Below are positions 26,521-36,140 of a DNA stretch of 62,764 nt, in pieces; the stretch's first letter is position 1; each line of letters begins with the position of its first letter. A model generated the notes under the pieces. It saw nothing but the letters and a program-made list of their open reading frames with translations, did no database searches and was not told where the DNA came from. The stretch is from an uncultured Porphyromonadaceae bacterium (GTDB lineage Bacteria > Bacteroidota > Bacteroidia > Bacteroidales > Muribaculaceae): NCBI GenBank assembly GCA_947177185.1, contig CAMWTJ010000010.1, positions 1-62,764 on the forward strand, in the 5' to 3' direction. A program made the translations under genes and the position numbers.

Positions 26521-28926
26521 ATGGCTGAAATAATTGCAGCGAACGCCACGGCAGCAAAACGCCCGGCAGCTCACAACAACGGTGTTTCCATAACCGACAT
26601 CCTACTGCGCACACTCCATTTCTGGCCCTGGATACTGCTCTCGCTCGCAGTGTTCACCGGTGCCGCGGTGTTCTACCTGCTGCGCACCCCCAACGTCTAC
26701 ACCACCACTGCATCGATGCTGATCAAAGACCAGTCGGCGGGCAAAACGGCCGGCGAGGACTTCGGCAGCTACGGATTGTTCCAGAGCAAGAGCAACATAC
26801 AGAACGAAATCACCACCATGAAATCCATCGACATCATGGAGGAAGTGGTGCGCCGACTCGACCTCGACATCAACTACTTCCTGCCCGGACGTTTCCACGA
26901 CCGCGTGGCCTACGGCACCGGCCTTCCGGCACGCGTGGCTCTGCCCGGATTTCCCGAGCAGAGCGCCGCGTCGATGCGCCTTACAGTCAGCGCCGACAGC
27001 ACGGCCACAATCAGCCACCTGCACTCGGCCGACATCGACGACGAGCAGTCCTACACCGCACGGCTCGGCGACACCATAGCCACCGCCATAGGCCAAGTGG
27101 TGGTGACGGCAGGTCCGGCCTTCCCGGCCCCCGGAACGAAAGACGTGCAGCTCAAGGTGAGCAAGATGCCCGTCAGCGCCGCCGCCGGCAGCTACGAGGG
27201 GCGCTTCGCAGTGTCGCGCAACGAAAAGAAAGGCACCGTGGTGGACCTCACCATCACCGACCGCTCGACGCAGCGCGCGCAGGACGTGCTCAACACTCTG
27301 ATAGCCGTGTACAACGAATACTGGATACGCGACAAAAACATGATTGCCGTGTCGACGTCCAACTTCATCAAAGACCGCCTCGGGGTGATTGAAAACGAAC
27401 TCGGCAACGTCGACTCCGACATATCGTCGTACAAAAGCCAGCATCTGATTCCCAACGTGGAAGCGGCATCGTCTATGTACATGAGCCAGAACCAGCAGAT
27501 AGCGCAGGAGATACTAAGCCTCAACAACCAGCTGCAAATGACGCGCTACATACGCTCGTATCTCATCGACGACGGCAAGCGCGACCAACTGCTGCCCTCG
27601 AACTCCGGCATATCCAACGCCGACGTCAACTCCCTGATAGCCGAATACAACGACAAGATACTGCAGCGCAACGCGCTCATCGCCAAATCGTCGGAAAAGA
27701 ACCCGCTGGTGGCCGCTCTTGACGAGCAGCTCAGCGCACAGCGCTCCGCGATAGTGGCGTCGGTGGACAATGCCATCATAGGCCTCAACACCCAGATTAA
27801 AAACCTGCAGGGCTCGCAGGCTGCCACCACCAGCAAAATCGCCTCCAACCCCTCGCAGGCCAAATACCTGCTCAGCGTGGAGCGCCAGCAGAAAGTCAAG
27901 GAGTCGCTCTATCTGTTCCTGCTTCAGAAGCGCGAGGAAAACGAGCTCTCGCAGGCCTTCACCGCCTACAACACCCGCATCGTCAACCGCCCGTCGAGCT
28001 ACGGCCCCACGGCGCCAAACCGCAGCATGATACTCATGGTGGCCATAGCGGTGGGCCTCCTGCTGCCGTTCGTGGTGGTGTACCTATTAGAAATGAACAA
28101 CACCAAGGTGCGCGGCCGTAAGGACGTGGAAGGCCTCTCGCTGCCCTTCCTGGGCGAAATACCCACCAACGCGGCCAAAAACGCAGCCGGCAAAGCCACA
28201 CCCGCCAACGCCGGCAACCGCATCCTCGTCACCTCGGGCAGCCGCGACACCATCAACGAGGCTTTCCGAGTGCTGCGCACCAACGTGGAATTCATGCGCA
28301 ACCACGACCGCGCCGGCGCCAACGTCGTGGTAATGACATCGTTCAACCCCGGCTCGGGCAAATCGTTCATCACCATGAACCTGGCCGCCGCACTGGCCAT
28401 CAAGGGCCGCCGCGTGCTCGTAATCGACGGCGACATGCGCCACGGCTCCGCATCGGACTACGTGGGCTCGCCGCGCCAGGGCCTCGCTGCCTACCTCAGC
28501 GGCGCCATCACCTCGTCGAAGAGCATCATCTTCCCCGTGGCCGACAACGAAGGCCTGAAAGTGCTGCCCGTGGGCATCATGCCCCCCAACCCCGCCGAGC
28601 TGCTCGAAAGCCCCCGCTTCACGGCCCTTATCGACGAGCTGCGCTCGGAGTTCGACTACATACTCATCGACTGTCCGCCCGTGGAGGTGGTGGCCGACAC
28701 GCAGATCATCGACCAGGTGGCCGACCGCACCATTTTCGTGGTGCGCGCCGGACTGCTCGAACGCGCCATGCTCGACGAACTCGAGAAATTCTATGCCGAG
28801 AAGAAGTACCACAACATGGCCTTCATACTCAACGGCACCGTCACCGGCAACGGCCTCCACGGCTATACCTACAGCTACGGCTACGGATATGCCCAGGGCT
28901 ACGACTACGGCAACGCACAGGAATAA
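26521..28926 (+). CDS. wzc: Wzc: polysaccharide co-polymerase with BY-type tyrosine kinase domain (cluster B)
   Basis: 801-aa paralogue of the cluster A Wzc. TM1 at about 36-53, Wzz-type periplasmic region with coiled coils, TM2 at about 503-523, kinase domain with Walker A GSGKS at 611-615, Walker A' VLVIDGDM near 633-640, Walker B YILIDCPP near 713-720, and a Tyr tail (782-796) with YTYSYGYGYAQGYDYG. Regions such as NPSQAKYLLSVERQQKVKES are identical to the cluster A protein, with only a few DNA differences. It lies 21 nt after wza. Role: chain length and export of polymer B. Confidence 0.95.
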   Translation: MAEIIAANATAAKRPAAHNNGVSITDILLRTLHFWPWILLSLAVFTGAAVFYLLRTPNVYTTTASMLIKDQSAGKTAGEDFGSYGLFQSKSNIQNEITTMKSIDIMEEVVRRLDLDINYFLPGRFHDRVAYGTGLPARVALPGFPEQSAASMRLTVSADSTATISHLHSADIDDEQSYTARLGDTIATAIGQVVVTAGPAFPAPGTKDVQLKVSKMPVSAAAGSYEGRFAVSRNEKKGTVVDLTITDRSTQRAQDVLNTLIAVYNEYWIRDKNMIAVSTSNFIKDRLGVIENELGNVDSDISSYKSQHLIPNVEAASSMYMSQNQQIAQEILSLNNQLQMTRYIRSYLIDDGKRDQLLPSNSGISNADVNSLIAEYNDKILQRNALIAKSSEKNPLVAALDEQLSAQRSAIVASVDNAIIGLNTQIKNLQGSQAATTSKIASNPSQAKYLLSVERQQKVKESLYLFLLQKREENELSQAFTAYNTRIVNRPSSYGPTAPNRSMILMVAIAVGLLLPFVVVYLLEMNNTKVRGRKDVEGLSLPFLGEIPTNAAKNAAGKATPANAGNRILVTSGSRDTINEAFRVLRTNVEFMRNHDRAGANVVVMTSFNPGSGKSFITMNLAAALAIKGRRVLVIDGDMRHGSASDYVGSPRQGLAAYLSGAITSSKSIIFPVADNEGLKVLPVGIMPPNPAELLESPRFTALIDELRSEFDYILIDCPPVEVVADTQIIDQVADRTIFVVRAGLLERAMLDELEKFYAEKKYHNMAFILNGTVTGNGLHGYTYSYGYGYAQGYDYGNAQE

Positions 28927-28942
28927 TCCCACCCCACCCCCA

Positions 28943-28979
28943 CGCCGGGGCGGAAAGCGACAGTCTTCCCGCCCCGGCG
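28943..28979 (+). terminator. Hairpin after wzc of cluster B
   Basis: A perfect 11-bp GC stem (28943-28953 with 28969-28979) around a 15-nt loop, 17 nt after the wzc stop and before wzx. No U-run follows, so it may be an attenuator or mRNA-stabilising structure. It occupies the same position as the hairpin in cluster A but has unrelated sequence. Confidence 0.5.
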
Positions 28980-29010
28980 CAGCATCATAATCCCCCGCAC
29001 CGCTACGGCC

Positions 29011-30558
29011 ATGGCCGAATCCCGCGTAAAGAAAACACTGCTCAACGCACGCGTCAATCTCATATTCTATTTCCTGACGCTGCTGCTCAGTTTTTTCTCC
29101 CGCAAGATTTTCCTCGACTGCCTCGGAGCCGACTTCGTGGGCCTCACAGGCACACTGCAGAACCTGCTCGGCTTTCTCAACCTTGCCGAACTCGGCATAG
29201 GAAGCGCCATCGGCTATGTGCTCTACAAACCCCTCTTCGACAACGACCGCGACAGCATCAACGAAATAATATCCGTGATGGGCTATCTCTATCGATGGAT
29301 AGGCATGCTCATACTCGGCGCCGGTCTTATACTCGCGTGCTTCCTTCCCCTGATATTTCCCGACAGCGACACCGGATTCAGCCTCCCCCTGATTTACTTT
29401 GTCTATTTTGCATTTCTGACCTCTTCACTTATTGGCTATTTCATCAACTACCGGCAGAATCTGCTCGGCGCCGACCAGCGCAACTACGTTGTCACAGGGT
29501 ATTTCCAAAGCGTCAACATTCTCAAGACCGTCGTACAGATGGCGGCCGCATACTACACGCGGTCGTACTATCTGTGGGCGGCCATCGAGATTACGTTCGG
29601 AATCACCTACTCCTTCATCCTCAACTGGAAAATAAACCAGACCTATCCCTGGCTCCGCGCGGAAATAGCCCTCGGGCGCGCGGTGTTCAAAAAGTACCCC
29701 GAGGTAATGCGCTACACCCGCCAGCTCTTCATACAGAAAATCAGCTATATCGTTCAGTATCAGACTGTGCCTTTCCTCATTTACGCTTTCGTAAATCTGA
29801 AGATTGTAGCGTTTTATGGCAACTATACTATCGTTACCGATAAGCTCGCCAACCTCGTAAACACGTTTCTTGAGAGTTCCGGCGCAAGTATAGGCAACCT
29901 TATAGCCGAAGGCAATCAGAACAAAATCAAAAAATTGTTTTGGGAGCTTATCAGCATGCGATATTTCGTCGGCGGCGTGCTCTCGTATGCGGTCTACACG
30001 CTTATCAACCCTTTTATCTGCCTGTGGCTCGGAGCTGAATATCTTCTGCCCGACATTGTAGTAATATTGATTGTCGTAAACATATTCATCAGCTACACAC
30101 GCGGGGGCGTAATGCAGTTTTTGTTCGGCTACGGACTGTTTTATGATGTGTGGGCGCCTATCGCCGAGATAGTGATTAATCTGTCGGTAGCCACAGTAGG
30201 AGGCCATCTTTACGGACTCCCGGGCGTAATCATGGGAGGCATCACAAGTCAGATACTCATAGTGTGCATATGGAAACCGTATTTCCTGTTCCGAAAAGGC
30301 TTCAATCAGAGCGTAATCGTGTATTGGCGCGGCATACTGCTGCGGATGCTATGCATAGCGATTCCGATACTGACCACAAATGCTTTGATACGACATTTGT
30401 TTCCTGAATCCGTGACCTCCTTCACCGCCTGGATTATGCTGGCCATAACAGCCGTTGGCTCCTACGTGGCCCAGGAACTGGTGCTCACGCTTTCGCTCAC
30501 CAAAGGAATGAGAGATTTTGTTTCACGATTTATACCAAAACGATTCAAGACCAACTAA
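29011..30558 (+). CDS. Wzx-type lipid-linked oligosaccharide flippase (cluster B)
   Basis: 515-aa polytopic membrane protein with 12-14 hydrophobic segments. N-terminus VKKTLLNARVNLIFYFLTLLLSFFSRKIFLDCLGADFVGLTGTLQ and a LAELGIGSAIGYVLYKPL block, typical of a second Bacteroidales flippase subfamily. It is not close to the cluster A flippase, so wza-wzc are shared in origin but wzx is not. Role: flips the repeat unit of polymer B. Confidence 0.88.
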   Translation: MAESRVKKTLLNARVNLIFYFLTLLLSFFSRKIFLDCLGADFVGLTGTLQNLLGFLNLAELGIGSAIGYVLYKPLFDNDRDSINEIISVMGYLYRWIGMLILGAGLILACFLPLIFPDSDTGFSLPLIYFVYFAFLTSSLIGYFINYRQNLLGADQRNYVVTGYFQSVNILKTVVQMAAAYYTRSYYLWAAIEITFGITYSFILNWKINQTYPWLRAEIALGRAVFKKYPEVMRYTRQLFIQKISYIVQYQTVPFLIYAFVNLKIVAFYGNYTIVTDKLANLVNTFLESSGASIGNLIAEGNQNKIKKLFWELISMRYFVGGVLSYAVYTLINPFICLWLGAEYLLPDIVVILIVVNIFISYTRGGVMQFLFGYGLFYDVWAPIAEIVINLSVATVGGHLYGLPGVIMGGITSQILIVCIWKPYFLFRKGFNQSVIVYWRGILLRMLCIAIPILTTNALIRHLFPESVTSFTAWIMLAITAVGSYVAQELVLTLSLTKGMRDFVSRFIPKRFKTN

Positions 30559-30560
30559 AC

Positions 30561-31478
30561 ATGTCCCTCAAATCGACCATATCAGGCTTCTTGAAAAAAT
30601 GCCTGCCGTTGCGCTACTACAAACTCATAGCCAACGGCTGCATCGTCGTGCCCGCCTATTATCGCAACATCATACGCGAGGAAGAGGCCTGTATGAATCT
30701 TGCCGCCGAAAATTCGCTTGAAAAAGACCTGCTGCTGTTGCGCAAATATGCTCATATCATTGACAAAGGATTGCATCGCAAGGATGTGACGCCGGGCCAC
30801 AGCAAATCAATCTACAATGCCTTGTGCGAAACAGCATCGCGGCTGAAAGACTCGAAATACGCCGGCGATCCCACATACCTATGGGCGCTCGACAAAATAA
30901 ACGCGTACGAGCGACTGCAGGAATCCTCGGGCAGTTTCACCCCACTGGAAGCCACCGCTCCGACGCCCTCGGTAAGCTACGAGGAGCTGTTTTCACTTAT
31001 ACGCCAGCGGCGCTCAAACCGCGATTTCAAGCAGCTCAACGTCGAGGACTCCACTATAGAGCAGCTGATAGACACGGCCAACTGGGCTTCGTCAAGCTGC
31101 AACAAACAGCCGATTGAGATATTTTATACCACCAATCCCGACAAGGCCGCACAGTGCCTCAGATGTTGCAAGGGTGGCACCGGCTTCAGCCGGTTTGTGC
31201 CCGCATTTGTGGTATTCACAGCCAACATCCGCGGCTACGTCTATCCCGGCGAAATGAGCCTGCCGTATGTCGACACAAGCCTCGGCGCTCAGAATTTCTT
31301 CCTGGCCGCCACCACTCTCGGCCTGTCGGGCACCATATTGTCGTGGGCGCAGAAAAACCGGCAGGAAGAAGAAGACCTGCGCCGCTTGCTTGATATTCCG
31401 TCTGATTGCAAAATAATATTCTGTGCGGCCATCGGATATGCAAACACCCAGTTCTGTACTCCGGCCAGAAAAAGATAA
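30561..31478 (+). CDS. Nitroreductase-family flavoprotein
   Basis: 305 aa. An N-terminal extension of about 140 residues (basic, helical-looking) precedes the nitroreductase domain. FMN-binding-type motifs are LIRQRRSNRDFKQLNVE, NWASSSCNKQP and YVDTSLGAQNFFLAATTLGL. Nitroreductase-like genes recur beside pyruvyltransferase-family genes in Bacteroidales polysaccharide loci, and the next gene here is one. The substrate is unknown. It starts 2 nt after the flippase stop. Confidence 0.87.
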   Translation: MSLKSTISGFLKKCLPLRYYKLIANGCIVVPAYYRNIIREEEACMNLAAENSLEKDLLLLRKYAHIIDKGLHRKDVTPGHSKSIYNALCETASRLKDSKYAGDPTYLWALDKINAYERLQESSGSFTPLEATAPTPSVSYEELFSLIRQRRSNRDFKQLNVEDSTIEQLIDTANWASSSCNKQPIEIFYTTNPDKAAQCLRCCKGGTGFSRFVPAFVVFTANIRGYVYPGEMSLPYVDTSLGAQNFFLAATTLGLSGTILSWAQKNRQEEEDLRRLLDIPSDCKIIFCAAIGYANTQFCTPARKR

Positions 31479-31482
31479 TCGT

Positions 31483-32703
31483 ATGCAGTTTTTACTTATT
31501 CACCAATATGCGGGCAACAAAGGCGACCGTGCGGTATTGCTGGCCATGGTCACCATGTTGAGAAAACAGTTTGAGAATTGTAAGATTGTTGTGTCCACCT
31601 CTCATCCTGAACTATGGACAGAGAGGGATTTTTCAGGCACAGACGTAAGCTTTGTGCCCTCCGCCTGGGATTTCAAACGCGCGAAAGGGCCCTGGTTCAA
31701 GTTTCTGCAGTCTGTGCATAAATACACTTTCACCATACTGCGGGAGTGCTACCTGAAAAACATACGCATGGGACGGCTGCTGGCTAACCCGAAATTTTTC
31801 AAAGCACTTAAAGCAAGCGACATCGTGCTAAGCGTGGGAGGCCACCATTTCACGACCATCCTTTCGAAAGATCTTGTCTGCTCAATCAACTACGACGCTG
31901 CTGTGGCTACATCGTATCGCCCTACGGTATGTTTCTCCCAGTCGTTCGGCCCCTTCGAATTCACCAATCCGAAAAACCGACTGTTCACGCAGCGTATCCT
32001 CAACAAATGCCGCCTGCTTATGCCGCGTGAAGACAATTCCCGACGCGAGCTGGACGCTTTCGGCGCCGACGGAATCATGCCGACAAACGAGTCCGTAATA
32101 ACTCTTGGAAATGTAGTTCCCGAGTTCACTCCCGCCGACGAAAGAGCTGCCCGAATCGGCATAGCCATATATTGCGCACAGCGTCGCGAACCCGACGAAC
32201 GCGAAAAATACATACAGTGCATTGCTGACTTTTGCGACCACGCCACCAAGCTCGGATATGAGATTTCCTTCTTCCCCATGGAAATCAAAGGCACCCCACC
32301 CGACGACCGCGGTATGATACGCGAGATTATCCAACGCACACGCGACGGCCGCAAAGTATCTTTCCACGACGAAGACATGACCTCTGCCGACCACATACGC
32401 GAAGTCGCCAAATGTCGTGTTTTCGTAGGGCATAAGACACACTCCACGATATTTGCCCTCGCCACGGGCACCCCCCTTGTGGGCATAGCCTACCATCCCA
32501 AAACGCAGGAATTCATGGAGCAGTTCGGCGTGGGGCAGTATGCGATAGACGATAAAAAGCTCACGTCTGATATACTTATCGCGACGTTCGACCGCCTTGA
32601 TGCAAACGTGTCGGATGTAAGCCGCAGTCTGCACCGCCGGGCCGAGGAACTTTCCGCCAGGATTCAAAACGATTTGCACAACGCAATAGCACAGACTATA
32701 TAA
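31483..32703 (+). CDS. Polysaccharide pyruvyltransferase-family protein (cluster B)
   Basis: 406 aa from ATG 31483 (MQFLLIHQYAGNKGDRAVLLAMVTML); 20 upstream codons overlap the nitroreductase gene and do not look coding. Family motifs are SVGGHHFTTI, VCFSQSFGPF and the C-terminal FVGHKTHSTIFALATGTPLVGIAYH with its His. It starts 4 nt after the nitroreductase, so the two are probably functional partners. It belongs to a different subgroup from the two cluster A members. Confidence 0.85.
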   Translation: MQFLLIHQYAGNKGDRAVLLAMVTMLRKQFENCKIVVSTSHPELWTERDFSGTDVSFVPSAWDFKRAKGPWFKFLQSVHKYTFTILRECYLKNIRMGRLLANPKFFKALKASDIVLSVGGHHFTTILSKDLVCSINYDAAVATSYRPTVCFSQSFGPFEFTNPKNRLFTQRILNKCRLLMPREDNSRRELDAFGADGIMPTNESVITLGNVVPEFTPADERAARIGIAIYCAQRREPDEREKYIQCIADFCDHATKLGYEISFFPMEIKGTPPDDRGMIREIIQRTRDGRKVSFHDEDMTSADHIREVAKCRVFVGHKTHSTIFALATGTPLVGIAYHPKTQEFMEQFGVGQYAIDDKKLTSDILIATFDRLDANVSDVSRSLHRRAEELSARIQNDLHNAIAQTI

Positions 32704-32724
32704 CCCTACATTCACTTTTCGGAA

Positions 32725-33876
32725 ATGAAAAAGATTATGCTCGTCTTCGGCACGCGTCCCGAGGCAATCAAAATGGCACCGCTTGTAAAAGAGTTTCAAA
32801 AGCGCCCTGAAAGCTTCCAGACCATAGTATGCGTGACGGGACAACACCGCGAGATGCTGGATCAGGTGCTTGAGATATTCGACATAAAACCTGATTTCGA
32901 CCTCAACATAATGAAACAGGGACAGGACCTTTACGATGTCACGGCCCGCGTGCTGCTCGGCATGCGCGATGTTCTGAAGGAGGCCGCTCCCGATGTAGTG
33001 CTTGTGCACGGCGACACCACCACCTCTACGGCGGCGGCTCTCGCGGCGTTCTACCAGCAGATACCTGTAGGGCATGTGGAGGCCGGCCTCCGCACACACG
33101 ATATCTATTCGCCATGGCCCGAAGAAATGAACCGGCAGATTACAGGCCGTATAGCCACTTACGACTTCGCCCCCACCCCTTTGAGCCGCGAGAATCTGCT
33201 CGCCGAGGGAGTGGCGCAGGAAGCCATAAGCGTAACGGGCAACACCGTTATCGACGCGCTGTATTGGGTTGTGGACAAAATCAAAAACGACGCCGGCCTG
33301 CGCACATCTTTGGCAGCCGAACTCGCAAATGCAGGATTCGACACCTCACGCACCGACTCGGGACGGCCGCTCGTGCTGATTACAGGCCACCGCCGCGAAA
33401 ATTTCGGCGACGGATTCATTTCGATGTGCAGCGCGATCAAAGCACTCACAGAGAAATATCCCGATGTGGATTTCGTATATCCGATGCATCTCAACCCCAA
33501 CGTGCGCCGGCCTATACATGAGGTGTTCGGAGAAAACCTGAACGGCCTCTCCAACATGTTCTTTATCGAGCCGTTAAGCTATCTGCCATTCGTGTATCTG
33601 ATGGAAAAATCCACCATCGTGCTCACAGACAGCGGCGGCATACAGGAAGAAGCACCCGGCCTGGGCAAGCCTGTGCTCGTGATGCGCGACACTACCGAAC
33701 GGCCCGAAGCCCTCGACGCCGGCACAGTGAAACTCGTCGGTACCGACTACGACCGCATACTGTCGGAAGTGTCCGAGCTCCTTGACTCGCCCGAAGCCTA
33801 CGCACGCATGAGCCATGCAGTCAACCCCTATGGCGACGGCCTCGCCTGCTCACGAATCGTCAACACGCTTGCCTGA
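32725..33876 (+). CDS. wecB: UDP-N-acetylglucosamine 2-epimerase (non-hydrolysing)
   Basis: 383 aa, full length for the family. It interconverts UDP-GlcNAc and UDP-ManNAc in the cytoplasm. Motifs are VFGTRPEAIKMAPL (about 7-20), VTGQHREML, HGDTTTS (95-101), HVEAGLRTHD (117-126), PEEMNRQ (132-138), TGHRRENFG and DSGGIQEEAPGLGKPVLVMR. No UDP-ManNAc dehydrogenase (wecC) is in the window, so ManNAc itself is the likely sugar donor for cluster B. It overlaps the next gene by 1 nt (TGATG). Confidence 0.95.
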   Translation: MKKIMLVFGTRPEAIKMAPLVKEFQKRPESFQTIVCVTGQHREMLDQVLEIFDIKPDFDLNIMKQGQDLYDVTARVLLGMRDVLKEAAPDVVLVHGDTTTSTAAALAAFYQQIPVGHVEAGLRTHDIYSPWPEEMNRQITGRIATYDFAPTPLSRENLLAEGVAQEAISVTGNTVIDALYWVVDKIKNDAGLRTSLAAELANAGFDTSRTDSGRPLVLITGHRRENFGDGFISMCSAIKALTEKYPDVDFVYPMHLNPNVRRPIHEVFGENLNGLSNMFFIEPLSYLPFVYLMEKSTIVLTDSGGIQEEAPGLGKPVLVMRDTTERPEALDAGTVKLVGTDYDRILSEVSELLDSPEAYARMSHAVNPYGDGLACSRIVNTLA

Positions 33877-35114
33877 TGAAACTACTGATGATAGCTACGG
33901 GCTATCTGCCCTACACTTTTTCCGAAAACCTCTGCAACGGCAAGCTCGTGCTGGCGCTCGAACGCGCCGGCCACCATGTAGATGTGATTTCGCGCGTGGA
34001 CGAAGGTCCTACCTATGGCAGCGACTGGCACGAGCCGTGGACAAAGCTGAAGGATTCCACCACACTTATCACCTACCCGACCGGCAACCGAATACAGCGC
34101 ATTGCCGACGTCGCATACTCAGGGCTCCGCATGGGTGGCGCCGTTCCCGGCGTACGCTGGGCTAGACGCGCTTATGAAACAGCACTGCGCATGCTTCGCA
34201 ATGGCGACTACGACGCGCTTCTGACCCGTTCGCCTAACGACACAGCCCACCTCATAGGCCATAAGCTTAAGCGGCGCATCCCCGGCATTACGTGGATTGC
34301 CAACTGGAACGACCCGGCAGACCCGATATGGCCGGAGCCGTACACACATCGCTATTCGCCCGCACAGCAGCGCCGACACATGGAAGCCACGCGCCGACTG
34401 CTGCATGCGGCCGATGTAAACACATTTCCTTCGGAATCGCTGTACAGGCATTTTGCGGCGCACTTTCCCGAGCTGGAATCAATGCCTACACGCGTGATTC
34501 CGCACATCGGCCTTATAGACGACGTGTATTCAGGCATACACCACGCCACTCCTGCATCGAAGCGCCTCACGCTCCTACATTCAGGCAATCTCTCGCAAGA
34601 GCGGAACCCCGAAAACACATTCAAAGCCATGCGCGCGCTCTTAGACGCCGGCGAAAACGGCTTTGAGATGCACATCATGGGACATGTCAACGACTTTACA
34701 AACGAGCTTATCGAGAAGTACGGGCTGGCAGACCACGTGCGGTGCATCGGCAGCTTTGACTACTTCGGTGCCTTGAAGCGCATGCACGACTACGACGTGC
34801 TCGTGCTGCTTGAGGCGATGCTCGACAACGGCATATTCTTTGCAAGCAAATTCACCGACTATGCTCAGACAGGCAGACCCATTCTGGCCATATCGCCGGC
34901 CAAAGGTTTTGCTGCCGACATGATCTCGGCCAATGGCGGAGGCATCCTTGCCGACAACACTTCGCCAGAATCCATAGCCGACGCTCTCGGACGCCTTATA
35001 GCACTGAAACGCGAGAACAGGCTTTCAACTCTCGGTTCCAGCACCATTTACGAGCATTTCTCGCCTGCAACCGTTGTCGACCTCTACACACAGCTCATAA
35101 GCACATCGAACTAA
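33876..35114 (+). CDS. Glycosyltransferase, GT-B fold (GT4-like)
   Basis: 412 aa. The N-terminus MKLLMIATGYLPYTFSENLCNGKL and the mid-protein LTLLHSGNLSQERNPENTFKAM followed by IGSFDYFGALKRMHDYDVLVLLEA match GT4-like enzymes, although the usual E-x7-E motif is replaced by ASKFTDYAQTGRPILAIS. An Asn/Trp-rich block (IANWNDPADPIWPEPY) is unusual. It is coupled to wecB, so ManNAc transfer is possible but unproven. It ends sharing a base with the next start (35114). Confidence 0.75.
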   Translation: MKLLMIATGYLPYTFSENLCNGKLVLALERAGHHVDVISRVDEGPTYGSDWHEPWTKLKDSTTLITYPTGNRIQRIADVAYSGLRMGGAVPGVRWARRAYETALRMLRNGDYDALLTRSPNDTAHLIGHKLKRRIPGITWIANWNDPADPIWPEPYTHRYSPAQQRRHMEATRRLLHAADVNTFPSESLYRHFAAHFPELESMPTRVIPHIGLIDDVYSGIHHATPASKRLTLLHSGNLSQERNPENTFKAMRALLDAGENGFEMHIMGHVNDFTNELIEKYGLADHVRCIGSFDYFGALKRMHDYDVLVLLEAMLDNGIFFASKFTDYAQTGRPILAISPAKGFAADMISANGGGILADNTSPESIADALGRLIALKRENRLSTLGSSTIYEHFSPATVVDLYTQLISTSN

Positions 35115-36139
35115 TGAACAAACCACAGAAGCGGCTTGATATAGCTGTGATGCGGCTGTTTTGCATCGCAGTGGTAGTATTCTTTCATGCCTATGGCATG
35201 ATGTACGCCACAGGACATTTCGACGCCGACGTATATACGAAATACGAGCAGATGTACAAAGCCTTCAATCAGGGGCCGGTAATAAATCTCGCTATGGCGA
35301 TATTTACGTTCATTGCGGGCTTCCTTTTCGGACGCCAGCTGCTCGGCAAGCGCTACAGCCTGACACGTGAGGGATGTGCCGCCGTATTTTCCGGCAAAGG
35401 CATGCGTGTGCTGTTGCCATTTTTTGTATTCACGATAATATTTATGTTCACGACAAACAGCGCTTCCTGGGCACCGTTCTACCAGTGGACATACTCCCAT
35501 CTATGGTATCTGCCGATGCTATTTTGGTGTTTTGTTTTTACGTGGATATTACAGAACATCGTATTATCATCGAAGCCGGCCATATCAGTCGCTCTGCTCG
35601 CAATACTACTGGTTGTTTCGTGCCTGGATAAATTCGTACCGCTCTTTTTGGGGCTTCACAGCGTGTCGTGCTGGCTGTATTGGTTTGTGCTCGGTGCTGT
35701 TGTCAGCAAATGGGAGTCTGCGATATTTTCGGCCATAAAACGCTACCATCTGTTCTGGGGACTTGTGGCCGCATACGTCGTGTTCACCATACTGTTTCCG
35801 CCCGACTACGGTCACAATACATTTATAGGCCAAATTACAATAACATGCGGCGTTTACGCCGCATGGCATGCATGCCGCGAAATTCCGTGGCAGAATTTCG
35901 CTGTCACCAAATTTCTCGTGTGGCTGAGCACTTTCAGCTTCGGCATATATATTTTCCATAATTGGCTTGAAGCGTTTATCGTATCGTCGTCGGCACAGCG
36001 ACTGCTGCCTCTACGCGACTGGGCTATCAATCATATGGTTTTGTTTCCTCTCGTTTTTTCGCTACTCGCGTTTGTTCTTTCGTTCCTGCTCACGTGGGCG
36101 GTAACACGAACACGCATCGGACGAAAACTCATAGGCTGA
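35114..36139 (+). CDS. Acyltransferase family 3 membrane protein
   Basis: 341-aa multi-pass membrane acyltransferase. RLDIAVMRLFCIAVVVFFHAYG carries the Arg and His of the family, then AIFTFIAGFLFGRQLL, YSHLWYLPMLFWC and WLSTFSFGIYIFHNWLEAF follow. It has no homopolymer tract, so unlike the last gene of cluster B it should be constitutively in frame when the operon is on. Expected role: O-acylation of polymer B on the membrane. Confidence 0.88.
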   Translation: MNKPQKRLDIAVMRLFCIAVVVFFHAYGMMYATGHFDADVYTKYEQMYKAFNQGPVINLAMAIFTFIAGFLFGRQLLGKRYSLTREGCAAVFSGKGMRVLLPFFVFTIIFMFTTNSASWAPFYQWTYSHLWYLPMLFWCFVFTWILQNIVLSSKPAISVALLAILLVVSCLDKFVPLFLGLHSVSCWLYWFVLGAVVSKWESAIFSAIKRYHLFWGLVAAYVVFTILFPPDYGHNTFIGQITITCGVYAAWHACREIPWQNFAVTKFLVWLSTFSFGIYIFHNWLEAFIVSSSAQRLLPLRDWAINHMVLFPLVFSLLAFVLSFLLTWAVTRTRIGRKLIG

Positions 36140-36140
36140 C

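Noticed and set aside
22131-32477. Runs of six G or C (for example near 22131, 22795, 28579 and 32471) as further contingency tracts
   Set aside because: They are short, lie in conserved codons (for example Pro-Pro in Wzc) and lack the TA and AT-rich context.
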